Shown: positions 12,601 to 24,342, counted from the first letter of the stretch. The stretch is 64,000 bases of DNA from Notospermus geniculatus (GCA_002633025.1 NMRB01000919.1:40846-104845), one strand, 5' to 3'. Numbers and translations: made by a program. Notes: generated by a model from the sequence alone, not told the origin.

Positions 12601-15600
12601 CGAGTACAGCCACCCTGTGATGTTAGACGGCCCGGTGGAGGCCTGGTTGTGTGACATCGAGCGTGCCATGAGATGGAACTTGAAAGAAATCCTGAAAAAT
12701 GTCCGCGTGGCCCTGAAAAAGAATCTGAACAAGAGAGACAAATGGATCAAAGAATGGCCAGGTAAGTGTTGTGTTGTTCATTTTCACCATATATGCTGCT
12801 CAAGTGGTGCAGTGAAGATGTCAAAGCCTGTCACCTCTGGGACTCTGGTTCAATTCGTTTGCATTCCCATTTCTTACATGTTGGAGAAGGTGTTCTTTGA
12901 CAGTGTAGGCTCATTCCGGTAAGGTACTTTCCTCCTGCATTACATGAGATTACCCATTCAATTATAGGTCAGCTGTGTATCACATCAAGTCAGACCCAGT
13001 GGACAGCAGACGTCACAAAAGCCCTGGCGACAACAAAAGAACGCGGAGACAAACGCGCCTTGAAGAGCATGAAGAAAAAACAGGTGGCCATGTTGAACAA
13101 ATTCTCTGAAGCCATCCGTGGGAATCTTTCAAAGATTCAGCGGTTGAAGGTGGTGGCGTTGGTGACGATTGAGGTGCATGCCCGTGACATCATTGAGAAG
13201 TTGATAAAGTCGGGATGTAATGACGTGACGGCATTTGAGTGGCTCAGTCAGCTGAGGTTCTACTGGGACAGGGTAAGTACGTGTACTCTGCAATTTCAAA
13301 AAATTCAAGTGCATTTCAAGTTATTTTTGTGCCATAAGTTTGCTTACAAGCAATTTCTTCCCATCTTTTCCAGGAAATTGACGACTGTGTGGTTCGACAG
13401 ACCAACACCCAGTTCCAGTACGGCTATGAATACCTCGGCAACTCTGGCAGGCTAGTCATCACACCCCTAACCGACAGGTGCTACATGACCCTCACCACTG
13501 CCCTCCATCTCCACAGGGGTGGAAGCCCTAAGGGTCCTGCCGGTACGGGCAAAACGGAGACCGTCAAAGATTTGGGCAAGGCTCTAGGCAACTACGTCAT
13601 TGTTGTGAATTGTTCCGAGGGTCTTGACTACAAGTCCATGGGTAGGATGTTCTCAGGTTTGGCTCAGGTAAGATGTCACAGATCCCCTGTGTTCACTGTA
13701 CTGTACCCCCAATTGCCCCCAGCAAACCTGGGGGCCCTGGTGTAGGTATTTCCTTCATGGACAAGTAGTAGCGTGCCGGACTTACAATCCAAACTGTTCA
13801 TGCTAGATGATAAAAAATCCTACTGTTCTTGAGATTGGAGACATTTTTTCATGAATCATCATGTTTTACCTATGATTTGACCAAAATATTTTCTTTCGCA
13901 GACCGGAGCCTGGGGTTGCTTTGACGAGTTCAACCGTATCAACATTGAGGTACTGTCTGTCGTTGCCCAGCAGATCCTCTCAATCCTCTCAGCTCTGGCT
14001 GCTGCGTCGACACGATTCGTGTTTGAGGGACGTGAGATCAACTTGGTCTGGTCATGTGGTATCTTCATCACGATGAACCCTGGTAAGTGCAGTATCTTTT
14101 CTTTTTAAGAGCAGGTTTTCAAATTTAACGTTTGCACTAATGTGGTGCAAAAATCATGCTCCAATTCTGCTACCAACCAAGTTGAATAGCTCATCAATTC
14201 TGAGTCTCCCTGGCTGTTATTAAGTGGAACTTTTCTTCGTCTTTGTCCAGGTTATGCTGGCAGGACTGAATTGCCCGATAACTTGAAGTCTATGTTCCGT
14301 CCGATCTCCATGGTTACGCCAGATTCTAACTTGATCGCCGAGATCATCCTGTTTGCTGAAGGTTTCAACAACACCAAGGTAGGGTTTGATGATCTGCAGC
14401 CAACAGTGGTTGAGCCTCAGCCTAACAAAACAAAGCTCACGGGTTACAAAGTGGAGACTCAGCTGGTCTGAAAGGATCAAGTGATGCGCTGAATGAATTG
14501 TTCCTTCATACCATTACCTACCCCATACCATTACCAGGGGTAATGGTATGAAGCTCTCTTTGAGGCTGTATTATGGAGGAAAGCACAACATAAAAGCTTC
14601 ATATTGTCATTATTTCAGATTCTGGCCAAGAAAGTGTTCACCCTGTACTCCCTTGCCATCCAGCAGCTTTCCCACCAGGACCACTACGACTTCGGTCTCC
14701 GTGCCCTCGTGTCGGTGCTTCGCTATGCCGGCAGAAAGAAACGTGCCAATCCCAACATGCCCGATGAGGAGCTCCTCCTATTGTCCATGAAGGACATGAA
14801 TATTGCCAAGTTGACAGCAGTTGATTTGCCGCTGTTCAATGGCATCATGTCTGATTTGTTCCCGGGCATTGAGTCACCTATCATGGATTACACTAAGGTA
14901 AGGCAGACGAGATATCGCATTCGAAATTGTTCCCAAATGGAAGGTGCAGAAGTCTGAAATGGGGGCCTAGGTGAAAAAAAATTTTGAACGAGAATTAGTG
15001 ATTCTGAAAAACTTTCAATGAAAAGTTTCAACAAGAATTGTCCTCTTGATCATTCTTAGCAACTTTCAATGAAATTTTTCTGCTGAAATTTTGAGATGCG
15101 TGAAAAACCCAAAGCGGAAGATGTCATCTGCTCTGCCCAACCATTGAACAACTTCAGAATCTGTTGATATATTCATCTATACTTGTAAACAGTAAATACT
15201 TGTTTTATTCAACAGCTCAAAGGTGCCATCGAAGCAGAATTAAAGGCAGTCAACCTACAGTGTACATCTCATAGTATTACCAAAGTCATACAGCTGTATG
15301 AGACCAAGACGTCACGTCACTCCGTCATGATCGTAGGAAAGACTCAGTCGGGTAAAACGGTCACGTGGAAGATTCTCCAGGCCGCCATGGGGAGGCTCTG
15401 CAAGGGTGGTGACACAACTTATCAGAATGTCAAGGTGGGTGTGATGTATTTGGTGTTGGCCCTCTGACAAGCGACATCAGGGCATGGACTTTATCCATGG
15501 TGGTGCAGAAGGGTGGGGAGGGAACGGGAAGCCTGATGTCGGGTGGGGTGGGGGGCATTGACATTGAGGATGGAAAATTTGAATGTGCCCTCAGTTTTTG

Positions 15601-18600
15601 GGGGTAAGGTGAAAAAATTGATCTTTAGTAGTGAAAACCAAGCCCTTGTCGAGTTGACAGAGTTTGGGCCCTCAGGGTGTTTGGGAATTGACTAATAAAA
15701 CATTTGTTTGCAGGAATACCCTTTGAATCCGAAAGCCCTCTCCCTGGGTGAGCTCTACGGTGAATTTGATCTGAATACCAATGAATGGACAGACGGTGTG
15801 TTGTCAAGTGTTATGAGGCAGACGTGTGCTGGTAAGTTTTGAATAAATCACAGTTCTTAAAACACCGATCAGCATCCTGTTTCCAAAGAGGAAGTGAAAC
15901 TCATGATTTCTTTGACTTATAGATGAGAAGCCCGATGAGAAGTGGTTGCTATTCGATGGTCCCGTCGACACACTCTGGATCGAGAGTATGAACTCCGTCA
16001 TGGACGACAACAAGGTGTTGACGCTCATTAACGGTGAACGTATCGCTATGCCAGATCAGGTATGTTCGTGTCACCCTCTCAAAAGCTGAACAAGCCAAAA
16101 TGTGAAAATTATTGAAACTTATGAGATGATTTTTACAATGTTTTGGCCAACACCGTCTTGTGAAGAAGCCATCTAAGAGCCAGTACTTAAATTGAAGGCA
16201 GCATATGTGAACTCCCAGAATTTCTACTGTTTTTATCCAAGATGGCTGCCAGAGCAGCCATTTTACTTACCATCCTTTATTTTGAGACCATTCAGCCCGT
16301 TTCATCGTAGTTACCTTTCTCTCTCTGCAGGTGTCGCTGTTATTCGAGGTGGAAGATCTTGCCGTGGCGTCTCCAGCTACTGTCTCCCGTTGTGGTATGG
16401 TCTACAATGATTACAACACCCTCGGCTGGCAGCCATACGTGGACAGCTGGCTGGAGAAAAAGACTAATAAGGTAAGGACAATGATGGGTTTTTGTTAGCC
16501 CGCTTGGCCGCAAGGCCCAGCAGGGCTTATGCTGTGGTTGGGGTCATTTAGTGGTGGTCTGTCGTGCGTCCGTACGGCGGTTCGGCGGTACGGCGCTTCG
16601 TCCGTAAACTTTTGGTTTGTTAGCGCTCTAGCGCCTTTATTTTTTGACGACTCTTTTTGGTCTTTGGTGGGTCTATATATAGGCCTAAGATCTAGGTCGA
16701 GTTCGATTTTGAGCATGTTTGGATTCCTATTTTGGCCTCCAGGGGGCGTTTTGTGAAAAATTTCAAAGGGCTATATTTTGATAATGGTTTGAACTATCAT
16801 GTTGAAACTTTGTACACATGTACCTCTAGGTTATAGCAACTTACAGACAAACTTTCGGTGAAATCTGATTCTTCACTTTGCCACTAGGGGGCCAAAACNT
16901 TGGGACCTTTTCGACTCTGCTGCTTTTGTGTCATCCGATTAGGGCTGAATACATGCTTGACTTCTAAGGGGCCTAGCTAGAGGCCTATAGCTGCTGTCCA
17001 ACTATAGATCCCTTGTCATAGTGTAGATTTAGCTGATAGAATCCTGTCCATTTTCCTACCTTGGCAAAGGTAGTCATGTGCCGGAGCTGGTCTCATGAAA
17101 CGTTTAGCAGACCCATAGTGATCCTCTTGCTTTTCCTGACCTGTTGCCAAGGGTCTCTTCAGTAACTTACTCTAAGTAATTTTGGTGTGTCACATTGTAG
17201 CAAGATAGAAAAAATACAAAAACAAAGGTAGGTGACAATGGCTATTTTTTTATTGAATACAAATTTTCAGCTTAATGTTCGAATTGCGGACCGTTTTCTC
17301 TTTCTCAGCACGGGGATTGAATGCACTTTCAACCAGTTCAGGGCAGCTTCAGCTTATAAAATGATAACCAAGCTTTTTATGCAGGTTGCTTTGTTTATAT
17401 ACATGCATGTGTTTTCTTGTTTATATGCGATGTGCGCAATTTTAATGTTGCATTAACCTGCTGATGTTTACTTCTATCTAACTACCGGTAATTTGGGAGC
17501 ACGGTGGTGATGTTGGGGCATGGGACTCGTCTCTGGGAGCAGTGGGTTCAGTATCAAGTCAAGGCATCGCTTGTGCTCAACTGATCTGAAAGATCAAGTG
17601 AGAACTGTGTGAGCTGCTCCTTGCGTTCTCAAGAAGTGTTTGGGATAAAGGTGATAAGTGAAGCACTTTGAGACGGTAAAATGCTTTGACAAATTTCTGA
17701 ATCAGGGAGGGAAACGCCTTTGAGAATCCTTCTACATTTCATCAGGGATTTTCTATTCACCTTTCATAAATTCATGCATTATCTTTCCTTTTGCTTCTGT
17801 CATTGATGTGGTCAACCCAAAGATACCAAAAACACCTTACAATCCGTCATAACCCAACTGCCTTGCCAAATTTGTACCTTCGATTGCTTCAACTTACCCT
17901 TCCTTGGCCTGAACACCGAAATCTTCCAAGAGCAATAATTCAGTTTCAGATGACTGTAAAATCTTCTCAATGAACTTCTGCTCCAAGCAACTGAAAATTT
18001 CTCGAGCAATTCCCGGGGAAAGAAACCTTGTTGTGCATGTATTAGAGCCTCATCTGTGTCCATGAACCGCTCCAGACATTTCACATTTCTGGAGCTTTTA
18101 ACAAGACGTACCCAAGCTCTGAAAGTAGTAAGCTTGCAGTTCCTTAGTACCTTTATATAGTACTTGCTTCTTCATTCATCAGGTACCAAATTAGTCATTG
18201 AATCAGCTGTAAATTTGGCACCTTCTGCATTTGAATTTCTTCTCTACAGACTCTGGTTGAGGAGTTGAAGCGTCTCTTTGACAAGTACCTCGTGAAGATC
18301 ATGGACTTTGTCCGTCTCAACTGCCAAGAACTTGTCCCGATCGCGGAGATGAATGGTGTCATCTCGCTGTGTAATCTATTCGATGCGCTGGCGACTGTTG
18401 AAAACGGCGTGGACCCCAACGATAGCGAGAATTACGTCCGTATGATCGAGCTAATGTTCCAGTTTTGTATGATCTGGTCGATCTGCTGCTCGGTTGATGA
18501 GGATGGCAGGAAGAAGATCGACAACTACATCCGTGAGATGGAGGGGACGTTCCCAAACAAGGATACGATTTATGAGTACCATGTGGATCCGAAGAATAAA

Positions 18601-21600
18601 ACTTGGGTACACTGGGAGGAGAAACTGAGAGGGGGATGGAAGTACAGTCCGAGGTAAGTTGAAGTGGTCTGTGAGAGTGGTGCAGTGGAAACGACTAATG
18701 CCTGTCACCTCTGAGGTCTTGGGTTTGACCCCTGTTTGGACCAGGACACATCGAAGGGCCAATATCTTTGAGAATACAGGTTTCCTCTGGTGTTCTTCAT
18801 TTCCATGTTGGTTATTCCCACTTCGATCATTCATTGCCTTTGTTCCAGTGCTCCATTCTACAAGTTAGTCGTACCCACCGTCGACACGGTCCGTTACAAC
18901 TACATTGTATCCAACTTACTGACGAACCTTAACCCGGTCCTGATGGTTGGTCCGGTTGGAACTGGGAAGACGTCCGTGGCACAGAATGTTCTGGGGAAAC
19001 TTGATGCCAAGACGTACAGTGTTCTGACCATCAACATGTCAGCACAGGTTGGTAGAAAATTTTCAAGTTCATCGTAAACTCAATTTACCATATTTTTGTG
19101 CTGTTTGCCGACACTTGTTCATTCTTTACCTAAAAAAGAGGGCATTCGTAAAGTTACGGAGGCTTTGTGAATAAGACCTCGGGCAATAACAGGCCTTGCC
19201 TTTTGAAATTCCCAGGAGAGCAATTTATAGCTCTCCTAGTGTCTGCTAGGAGAGCTAATCACTCTCCTACATCGCGACACCCACAGCTCTCCATGAATGT
19301 CCCCAGGAGTATATATCATCCAACCACTTAAGCCAGCCAGGCCTAGGTCCATAAAGTTTTGTAACTAAGACAATCAGTCTCTGACAATGCTGCATTATAT
19401 TTAAAAGAATGTCCTGTGCATGTGCCCCTTTAATTCTATAAGCAGTTTCCACGAATCAACCTCCATCAACGTCCTGCTGCCCCATGAGCAGCGGACATGA
19501 CCATCAAAGCTTTGAGATCAAAAGCAAACTGCAAACCACTTGACCTACAACCGTCAATCATGCTGGCCTCGCCGTGATGATCGTTTCAATTATGGTTGTG
19601 ACTTGTTTGGTATAACATTGTTGGTCAACGTACAGTGAATTACCGTCAACTCAAGGTGAGACAGAGTTCAGCAGCGTGGGCCGTGATGATTGTTTCACCA
19701 ACAGATGTTATAGCTTGGTATAACACCTCTTGGTCAAAGTATGGTGAATCACTGTCAATTTGAGGTGAGACAGAGCTGAAGTTGTGACTGACGATCTTGT
19801 TGATGCGAGTATTTGGGCGGGATTTCTTAGAAATGCGAGGGGCGCGATCAACTGCTCTTCTCAGCCGTAATTTACGGGCGCTTTGGGGCGCAAGCGCGAT
19901 CGCGCCCCTCAAAAGGCAAGGCCTGCAATAAAATGTTCAGTTGATAGTCCAACTCTGTCTGAACGGGGACCCTTGTTCCTTATTCCAGACTACTTCCAAC
20001 AACGTCCAAGACATCATTGAGAGTCGCGTTGAGAAGAGAACCAAGGGAGTCTACGTACCAATCGGTGGGAAGAAACTACTGACGTTCATGGATGACTTCA
20101 ACATGCCTGCTAAGGACACATTCGGCTCCCAACCTCCTCTGGAACTGATCAAGTTGTGGTTGGACTACGGTTTCTGGTATGACAGACAGAAACAGGTCAT
20201 CAAGTATATCAAGGTGTGTAAAACTTGGGGCAGTTTTCTTTTTGCAAGTTCATTTTAATAAAGTTCCTCCCTACAATATTTTGTCACTGTAAGGAACTCT
20301 AGTGGTCTAGTGGCTCTGCCTCCGTCTAGCAGTCACGAGGTCAAAGGTTCAAATCCCACTTTGGTGTGAGACTCTGGGCCTAGCCTCACTTCACGCGCTG
20401 GGGTAAAGGTCAGAATGATCAGAGTTGTTTGAACCTATGCATACAGTCGTAATGAGAAGTGTGCACTGAATCATTGCCTACTCATGTATTTTCAGGATAT
20501 GTTCCTGCTGGCTGCCATGGGTCCACCTGGTGGCGGTCGTATGGTCATCTCTCGTCGTCTACAGAGTCGATTCAACCTGATCAACATGACGTTCCCACAG
20601 GTAAGTCATGAAGCTGTTCTGCTGACCTACCTCCAAAGGGCGCATCCGAAATCGCACCACAGTCTGGCCAAGTGTGTGGAGCCTAGTTGCTTCTGCTCCC
20701 GCTTTTGCTGTTGCGATTCAGTGGCTAAATGGAGCAACGGATGACCTGTCGATTTCTAGAGGCAGTTATCTGCAACAAACAAATAATTGGGAGGGATTTT
20801 TCCATGTCATGTTATATTTCCAGGAGTCCCAAATCAAGCGTATCTTTGGAACGATGATCAACCAGAAACTACAGGACTTCGAGGAAGAAGTGAAACCGAT
20901 CGGTGATGTGGTAACCCAGGCAACCATTGAAATGTACAATGCTGTCGTGTCTAAATTCCTGCCGACGCCAGCAAAGATCCATTACCTCTTCAACTTGAGA
21001 GATATTTCAAAGGTGAGAATCGTAGTTTTGAAAGGGGCCTAAAGGTGCCACTCCACCTTAGAGTTTTCTCGTGCGAGTTGACTTTCTATGGGCAACTCAG
21101 CCTTAGAAAACTCTGGGCAGCCGTTTGTGTCATTGGTGTAAGCGTAACCCAAAGGAAACCAACAATGCACCTCTCAGAACAATTTCAGAACTGGCCAGTT
21201 TATTTGTCAGGGAACAAGCAACTGGAGTTGAGAAAACTGGCCGAGCTGGTATTTATTTTGAGAGTTGAATGGTAAATTGCCGATTTAGAGCCATCCCTCC
21301 ATAGCAGGGCTTTGGTCTCATTCCTCTTTATATACTTGCACACAAAAGCCCTGCTGTGGGAGGATGAATTAGAGCCAACTGGGGCAAGATATCTTCAAGG
21401 GCAAGCGCCTTGAAGCAGAGAATTCTCAGTATAAGCAAGGTCACGGAAGTCCATCAAAGTGTGCACCCGTGTCGATTTTAACTAATGATGTTGCATTTAC
21501 CTTCCAGGTCTTCCAAGGCATGCTGCGTACACACAAAGATTACCACGACACCAAGGCGGCCATCACTCGTCTGTGGATCCACGAGTGTTTCCGCGTGTTC

Positions 21601-21874
21601 TCCGACCGACTCATCAATGCTGCGGACTCGGAGGCCTTCATCGGAATCTTGTCCGATAAGCTCGGGTCGCTGTTCGACCAGACGTTCCATAATATCTGCC
21701 CCAACAAGCAGCCGCCAATCTTCGGTGACTTCATGAGCACTGATGGCATCTATGAAGACATCACTGACATCAACGCGCTCAAGAAACACATGATGGACAT
21801 GATGACGGAGTACAATAGTACACCAGGGGTTGTCGCCATGGAGCTGGTCTTGTTCAGAGATGCCATCGAACACG
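196..21874 (+). CDS. DNAH2: dynein axonemal heavy chain 2, N-terminal ~2,770 codons in 40 exons, 3' end missing
   Basis: Motor subunit of a ciliary/flagellar inner-arm dynein. Exons, read from GT/AG borders with phases that all join: 196-310, 443-663, 1037-1385, 1653-1817, 1948-2186, 2319-2510, 2750-~2972, 3274-3456, 3670-3804, 4034-4260, 4351-4507, 5219-5458, 5611-5910, 6080-6291, 6462-6662, 6805-6961, 7092-7430, 7653-7814, 8095-8187 (uncertain), 8802-8924, 9036-9256, 9507-9687, 9796-9934, 10050-10267, 12542-12761, 12968-13272, 13374-13667, 13902-14082, 14251-14378, 14619-14897, 15216-15434, 15714-15831, 15923-16059, 16331-16471, 18250-18653, 18849-19047, 19989-20213, 20496-20600, 20824-21012, 21508-21874. 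The DNAH2 assignment rests on paralogue-typical stretches such as [19 protein letters not shown] and KAINGDGK-like segments, compared from memory with vertebrate DNAH2 (about 4,400 residues). The start at 196 is the first ATG after an acceptor. The last exon ends at a normal GTAAGT, 140 bp before a gap, so AAA4, the stalk, AAA5, AAA6 and the C-terminus are not here. One exon is broken by an N at 2973. Confidence 0.93.
2973..2973. other. single N inside DNAH2 exon 7, probable contig join with lost sequence
   Basis: The reading frame of exon 7 is good up to the N and stops making sense after it; 2974-3273 reads as intron. About 90-100 codons expected between this exon and the next are absent, so the single N seems to stand for missing sequence, not one unknown base. 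Confidence 0.7.
3841..4015 (+). repeat. tRNA-derived SINE, family 1
   Basis: Intronic copy with the A-box-like AGTGGTGCAGTGGAAAC and a B-box-like GCGAGTTCAATTCCC. The same module recurs at 5040-5210 (minus), 9333-9490, 12795-12960 and 18668-18820, always in DNAH2 introns. Confidence 0.6.
5040..5210 (-). repeat. tRNA-derived SINE, family 1 (reverse)
   Basis: Reverse-strand copy: read on the minus strand it gives GGTGCAGTGGAAACAGTGCC followed by a GGTTCAATCCC B-box. It lies just upstream of the DNAH2 exon at 5219. Confidence 0.6.
8095..8187 (+). CDS. possible small acidic DNAH2 exon (31 codons)
   Basis: Between two certain linker exons (7653-7814 and 8802-8924, which join in phase without it) lies a 93-bp, phase-0 open stretch bordered by AAG before and GTAACA after. 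It would insert 31 residues beginning [11 protein letters not shown] and ending in a run of Glu/Asp/Lys. The pyrimidine tract is weak, and vertebrate DNAH2 as I recall it has nothing here. It may be a cassette exon, a lineage-specific insertion, or intronic chance. Confidence 0.4.
9333..9490 (+). repeat. tRNA-derived SINE, family 1
   Basis: Cleanest copy: AGTGGTGCAGTGGAAACAGT, then CACCCCTGAGG and GGGTTCAAACCCCAG, with the shared tail GGTTTTCTCTGGGCACTCTG. Ends just before the DNAH2 exon at 9507. Confidence 0.65.
10741..10771. repeat. 31-bp perfect palindrome
   Basis: AGACCATATCCAC, a short loop, then GTGGATATGGTCT. It lies in the large DNAH2 intron, in a 10268-12541 stretch with no coding signal. 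Confidence 0.7.
10772..12002. other. DNAH2 intron stretch without recognisable gene
   Basis: Contains scattered TAGGCC motifs and a fragment of the GGATCCGCC element family near 11830-11885. I see no coding or RNA gene here. Confidence 0.5.
12003..12175. repeat. foldback element with ~80-bp arms
   Basis: The left arm (TGAACCCTCGGCG ... CTCTGTTGAGTATCCCAAAC ... GTCCAAACCCTCGGCG) is repeated inverted on the right with few mismatches, almost without a loop. Its transcript would fold into a long hairpin inside the DNAH2 intron. Confidence 0.8.
12190..12345. repeat. degenerate tandem array of TTTGGTACCAATGAT units
   Basis: About ten imperfect units around the palindrome TTGGTACCAA, spaced some 13-17 bp apart, directly after the preceding foldback element. 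Confidence 0.7.
12795..12960 (+). repeat. tRNA-derived SINE, family 1 (diverged)
   Basis: AGTGGTGCAGTG, CCTGTCACCTCTGGG and GGTTCAATTC in the same order and spacing as the other copies. It lies in the intron before the DNAH2 exon at 12968. Confidence 0.5.
13374..14897 (+). other. DNAH2: DNAH2 AAA1, main ATPase module (exons 27-30)
   Basis: Contains the P-loop [10 protein letters not shown] (about 13533-13556) and the Walker [13 protein letters not shown] (about 13917), with the flanking signatures [20 protein letters not shown] and [18 protein letters not shown]. All catalytic residues of the force-producing ATP site are intact. Phase joins across all four exons are correct. Confidence 0.95.
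15216..16471 (+). other. DNAH2: DNAH2 AAA2 module (exons 31-34)
   Basis: P-loop GKTQSGKT (about 15334-15359) and a Walker-B-like [13 protein letters not shown] (about 15948), followed by [19 protein letters not shown] and [12 protein letters not shown]. In dyneins AAA2 binds nucleotide structurally with little turnover. Confidence 0.92.
16472..18249. other. 1.8-kb DNAH2 intron with repeats
   Basis: 16500-16900 resembles other interspersed copies in the window (TTAGCCCGCTTGGCC... with GCCTCCAGGGGG), with an N at 16899. 17510-17700 holds a SINE-like segment. No coding signal is seen. Confidence 0.5.
18668..18820 (+). repeat. tRNA-derived SINE, family 1
   Basis: GAGTGGTGCAGTGGAAACGA, CCTGTCACCTCTGAGG and GGGTTTGACCCC in order, in the intron between the two AAA3 exons at 18250 and 18849. 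Confidence 0.6.
19186..19926. repeat. element with short inverted ends GGCCTTGCCTTTTGA
   Basis: The left end AACAGGCCTTGCCTTTTGAA and the right end TCAAAAGGCAAGGCCTGCAA are inverted copies. A related right-end piece, rich in GCGC and reading GGGGCGCAAGCGC, recurs at 23560-23690, so this is an interspersed family. It fills the intron before exon 19989. Confidence 0.55.
20295..20430 (+). repeat. tRNA-derived SINE, family 2
   Basis: CTAGTGGTCTAGTGGCTC as A-box region and AGGTTCAAATCCCAC as B-box; a relative with a stronger tRNA-like head lies at 31940. Confidence 0.6.
21285..21378. repeat. short inverted repeat in DNAH2 intron
   Basis: TTAGAGCCATCCCTCC with AGCAGGGCTTT on the left is mirrored by AAAGCCCTGCTGTGGGAGGATGAATTAGAGCC-like sequence on the right. 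Confidence 0.5.
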
Positions 21875-21924
21875 GTAAGTCGAGCAGATCTTGCATCAAA
21901 CCATGATTTATGGATGGCGTGTCA

Positions 21925-22014
21925 TCAGAGAGCCGTGATGGTCTTGTGGTCATCACGACTGCTTCGAAACGGCAGGTCTTGGGTTTCAATCCAGCCTGGG
22001 CCATATGGGATTAA
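21925..22014 (+). repeat. SINE-like fragment running into the assembly gap
   Basis: CTTGTGGTCATCACGACTGC then GGTCTTGGGTTTCAATCC resembles a tRNA-type A-box/B-box pair and ends at the N run, so a repeat sits at the contig end. Confidence 0.45.
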
Positions 22015-22393
22015 NNNNNNNNNNNNNNNNNNNNNNNNNNNNNNNNNNNNNNNNNNNNNNNNNNNNNNNNNNNNNNNNNNNNNNNNNNNNNNNNNNNNNN
22101 NNNNNNNNNNNNNNNNNNNNNNNNNNNNNNNNNNNNNNNNNNNNNNNNNNNNNNNNNNNNNNNNNNNNNNNNNNNNNNNNNNNNNNNNNNNNNNNNNNNN
22201 NNNNNNNNNNNNNNNNNNNNNNNNNNNNNNNNNNNNNNNNNNNNNNNNNNNNNNNNNNNNNNNNNNNNNNNNNNNNNNNNNNNNNNNNNNNNNNNNNNNN
22301 NNNNNNNNNNNNNNNNNNNNNNNNNNNNNNNNNNNNNNNNNNNNNNNNNNNNNNNNNNNNNNNNNNNNNNNNNNNNNNNNNNNNNNNNNNNNN
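22015..22393. other. assembly gap (379 N)
   Basis: Separates the contig with the 5' half of DNAH2 from the contig with the 3' half of AARS1. The sequence missing on both sides is far more than 379 bp could hold. Confidence 0.98.
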
Positions 22394-22479
22394 AGTGCAC
22401 TGCAGGTAGCCTACATCATGTACACAAAGAGTACAGATGATTAAAGCACTGCACAGATTACATGTGTCAACTTACCCTT

Positions 22480-23420
22480 TAAATAATCTAGGCCTAGCGA
22501 GACTTGCAGCAGCTGCTTGACACTTAGCCTACTGAAAAAGAAAGACACCAACAATTAACCCTTTCGGCACACACAGCATCTACTGATACAAGGCAGTGAT
22601 AGTAGGTCCTGACCTAGGCCCATTGTATCTACTCCTATGTCACACCAGGCAAGGCATTTGATTGATGGACATTGCACGAACTGACTACACATCAGTGCTG
22701 CCATCTTTAGGCCTAGACCTACCGTACCGTAGGCGTAGGCCTAGCCTAGACCGAGGGAGGCCCAGCATGAGGCTAGGCCCAGCATTCAGCATGCCGAGGC
22801 TAGCACTTTAGGCCTGGGCCTAATGTGCTAGCCTAAGGCAAGGGCCTATGCCTAGGCCTATAGGCCTAGCCTATAGCATGTATAGGGCCTAGGCCTATAG
22901 AGGCCTAGGCCTATAGGCCTAGGTAGGGCCTAAGCAGCTAGGGCCCTAGGCCTAGGCCTAGGCCTATAGGATATAGCCTAATAGGCTAGGCCTACCGGTA
23001 GGCCCTAGCCTAGGGGTAGGCCTAGCCTAGCTAGGGAGGCCGGCCTAATATTAATAAGCATAGGGAGGCGCCTTAGCTTCACTGAGCTGCTGAGGCTAGG
23101 CCTACCGACGCCTGCCCTACCGAAAGGCGAGGCATCGGCCTACAAACACAATGTCAATCGACATGCGATGTCAATAATGGTATAGGCCTCAATGGCTAAT
23201 GCACACTGCACATGCTGCATGCAGTCATCATGGTCATGCCAGTCGATCGAGTCACAGCCGACCATGCGACATGCCGACGGCCGGCCCATCAGTGCCACAA
23301 ATCACGCTGAATATTTAGGCCTATACGAAATAACACGACTTGGTTAACACTGTAGCTAAAATGTATATCATTTCATACTAACAAAGTTGTAAAAGGATAT
23401 AGGCCTACCAGCAAATAGGC
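22480..23420. repeat. TAGGCC-rich tract
   Basis: Dense TAGGCCTA octamers and short (TAGGCC)n runs, most crowded at 22700-23060, mixed with GGCCTAGCC and TACCGGTA. No coding signal. It begins soon after the gap and is likely why the assembly broke here. Confidence 0.8.
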
Positions 23421-24342
23421 CAACTTTATTTTGATGACAGATTTCGGAGGAAAATGCGACATAAAACCAAAAGTTCAGGTCACTGTAGAAGTGAAAGCTG
23501 TCCTCAAGTCGGGATCGTCTGGCAGTGGCACACTCGCCAGCAGTGCTAGCGCTAAATTCACAAGGTGCGCTGAATTTGAACTTTTTTCTGAGCTAGGCGC
23601 GCGTTTCTTTTCGCGCCTAAAAAACAATTTACGTGCTCTATGGGGCGCAAGCGCAATTGCGCGCCTTTCAGGACAAGGACTGTGAAACCCAAATGTAGAT
23701 CTGAAGTATCCAACCCAAACAGGACGTGTCAGCAATTAAGGAATGAAAAGAGTCCAAGCCCCAAAAATTGGTTGCTCAACCTAACAGTGAATGTAATTAG
23801 AGAATGTAATTAGTTCTGAACACAGATTGCTACAGCTTTTTTTCTGTTTCTTTTTCCCCTTGCTTGTGTTTGAATAGTAGACCTGCCAACCTGTTACGGA
23901 TTTCTGTATTTTTAATAGTATGGAATTCCGCAGAAAATCACATTTTGTTAGTTGCGTCACGGACGTGACAATTGTGATGTCACGTCTGTGACGCAACTAC
24001 ATGTAATTAGCAAACAGTGCACTAATTATGAATCACAACGAACTTAATTCATATCAGGGGCGTAGAAGGACAAGAGCCTGACATGATGCAGGGTATTACA
24101 TCTTTCTGTGGTTCCAAAATTTGCAGAATCTGCACTGAATAAGTGAAAGAATGGCATGTCCGAGACCATGGACTTGCCCAGACAAACTCTGTTTTCATGA
24201 TATGCAAAATGGCGCAAGTACCATGTATTTTCTCTACTGACTATAGCTTTGAAGCGGGAAATTCAAAATCCACGCCCTGACGTGCGGTTGGGAATTAAAG
24301 GATTAATATTATTGATTGTTTATATGATAATCCCTCTTTCAG

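Larger units (their letters stand above)
7092..13272 (+). other. DNAH2: DNAH2 linker region (exons 17-26)
   Basis: Corresponds to dynein heavy chain N-terminal region 2, the linker that swings across the AAA ring in the power stroke. Conserved blocks are clear: [48 protein letters not shown] and [20 protein letters not shown]. The 2.27-kb intron 10268-12541 inside it holds only repeats. Confidence 0.88.
18250..21874 (+). other. DNAH2: DNAH2 AAA3 module up to the AAA4 border (exons 35-40)
   Basis: P-loop [10 protein letters not shown] (18949-18972) and Walker [14 protein letters not shown] (about 20081). Then come [10 protein letters not shown], the AAA3 lid region [16 protein letters not shown], and [11 protein letters not shown], which in dyneins lies just before the AAA4 P-loop. 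The sequence ends there at a GTAAGT donor. AAA3 is the regulatory ATPase in axonemal and cytoplasmic dyneins. Confidence 0.92.

Noticed and set aside
22700-23060. Telomere-like array
   Set aside because: The unit is TAGGCC, not TTAGGG, and spacing is irregular; better explained as the dispersed octamer family.
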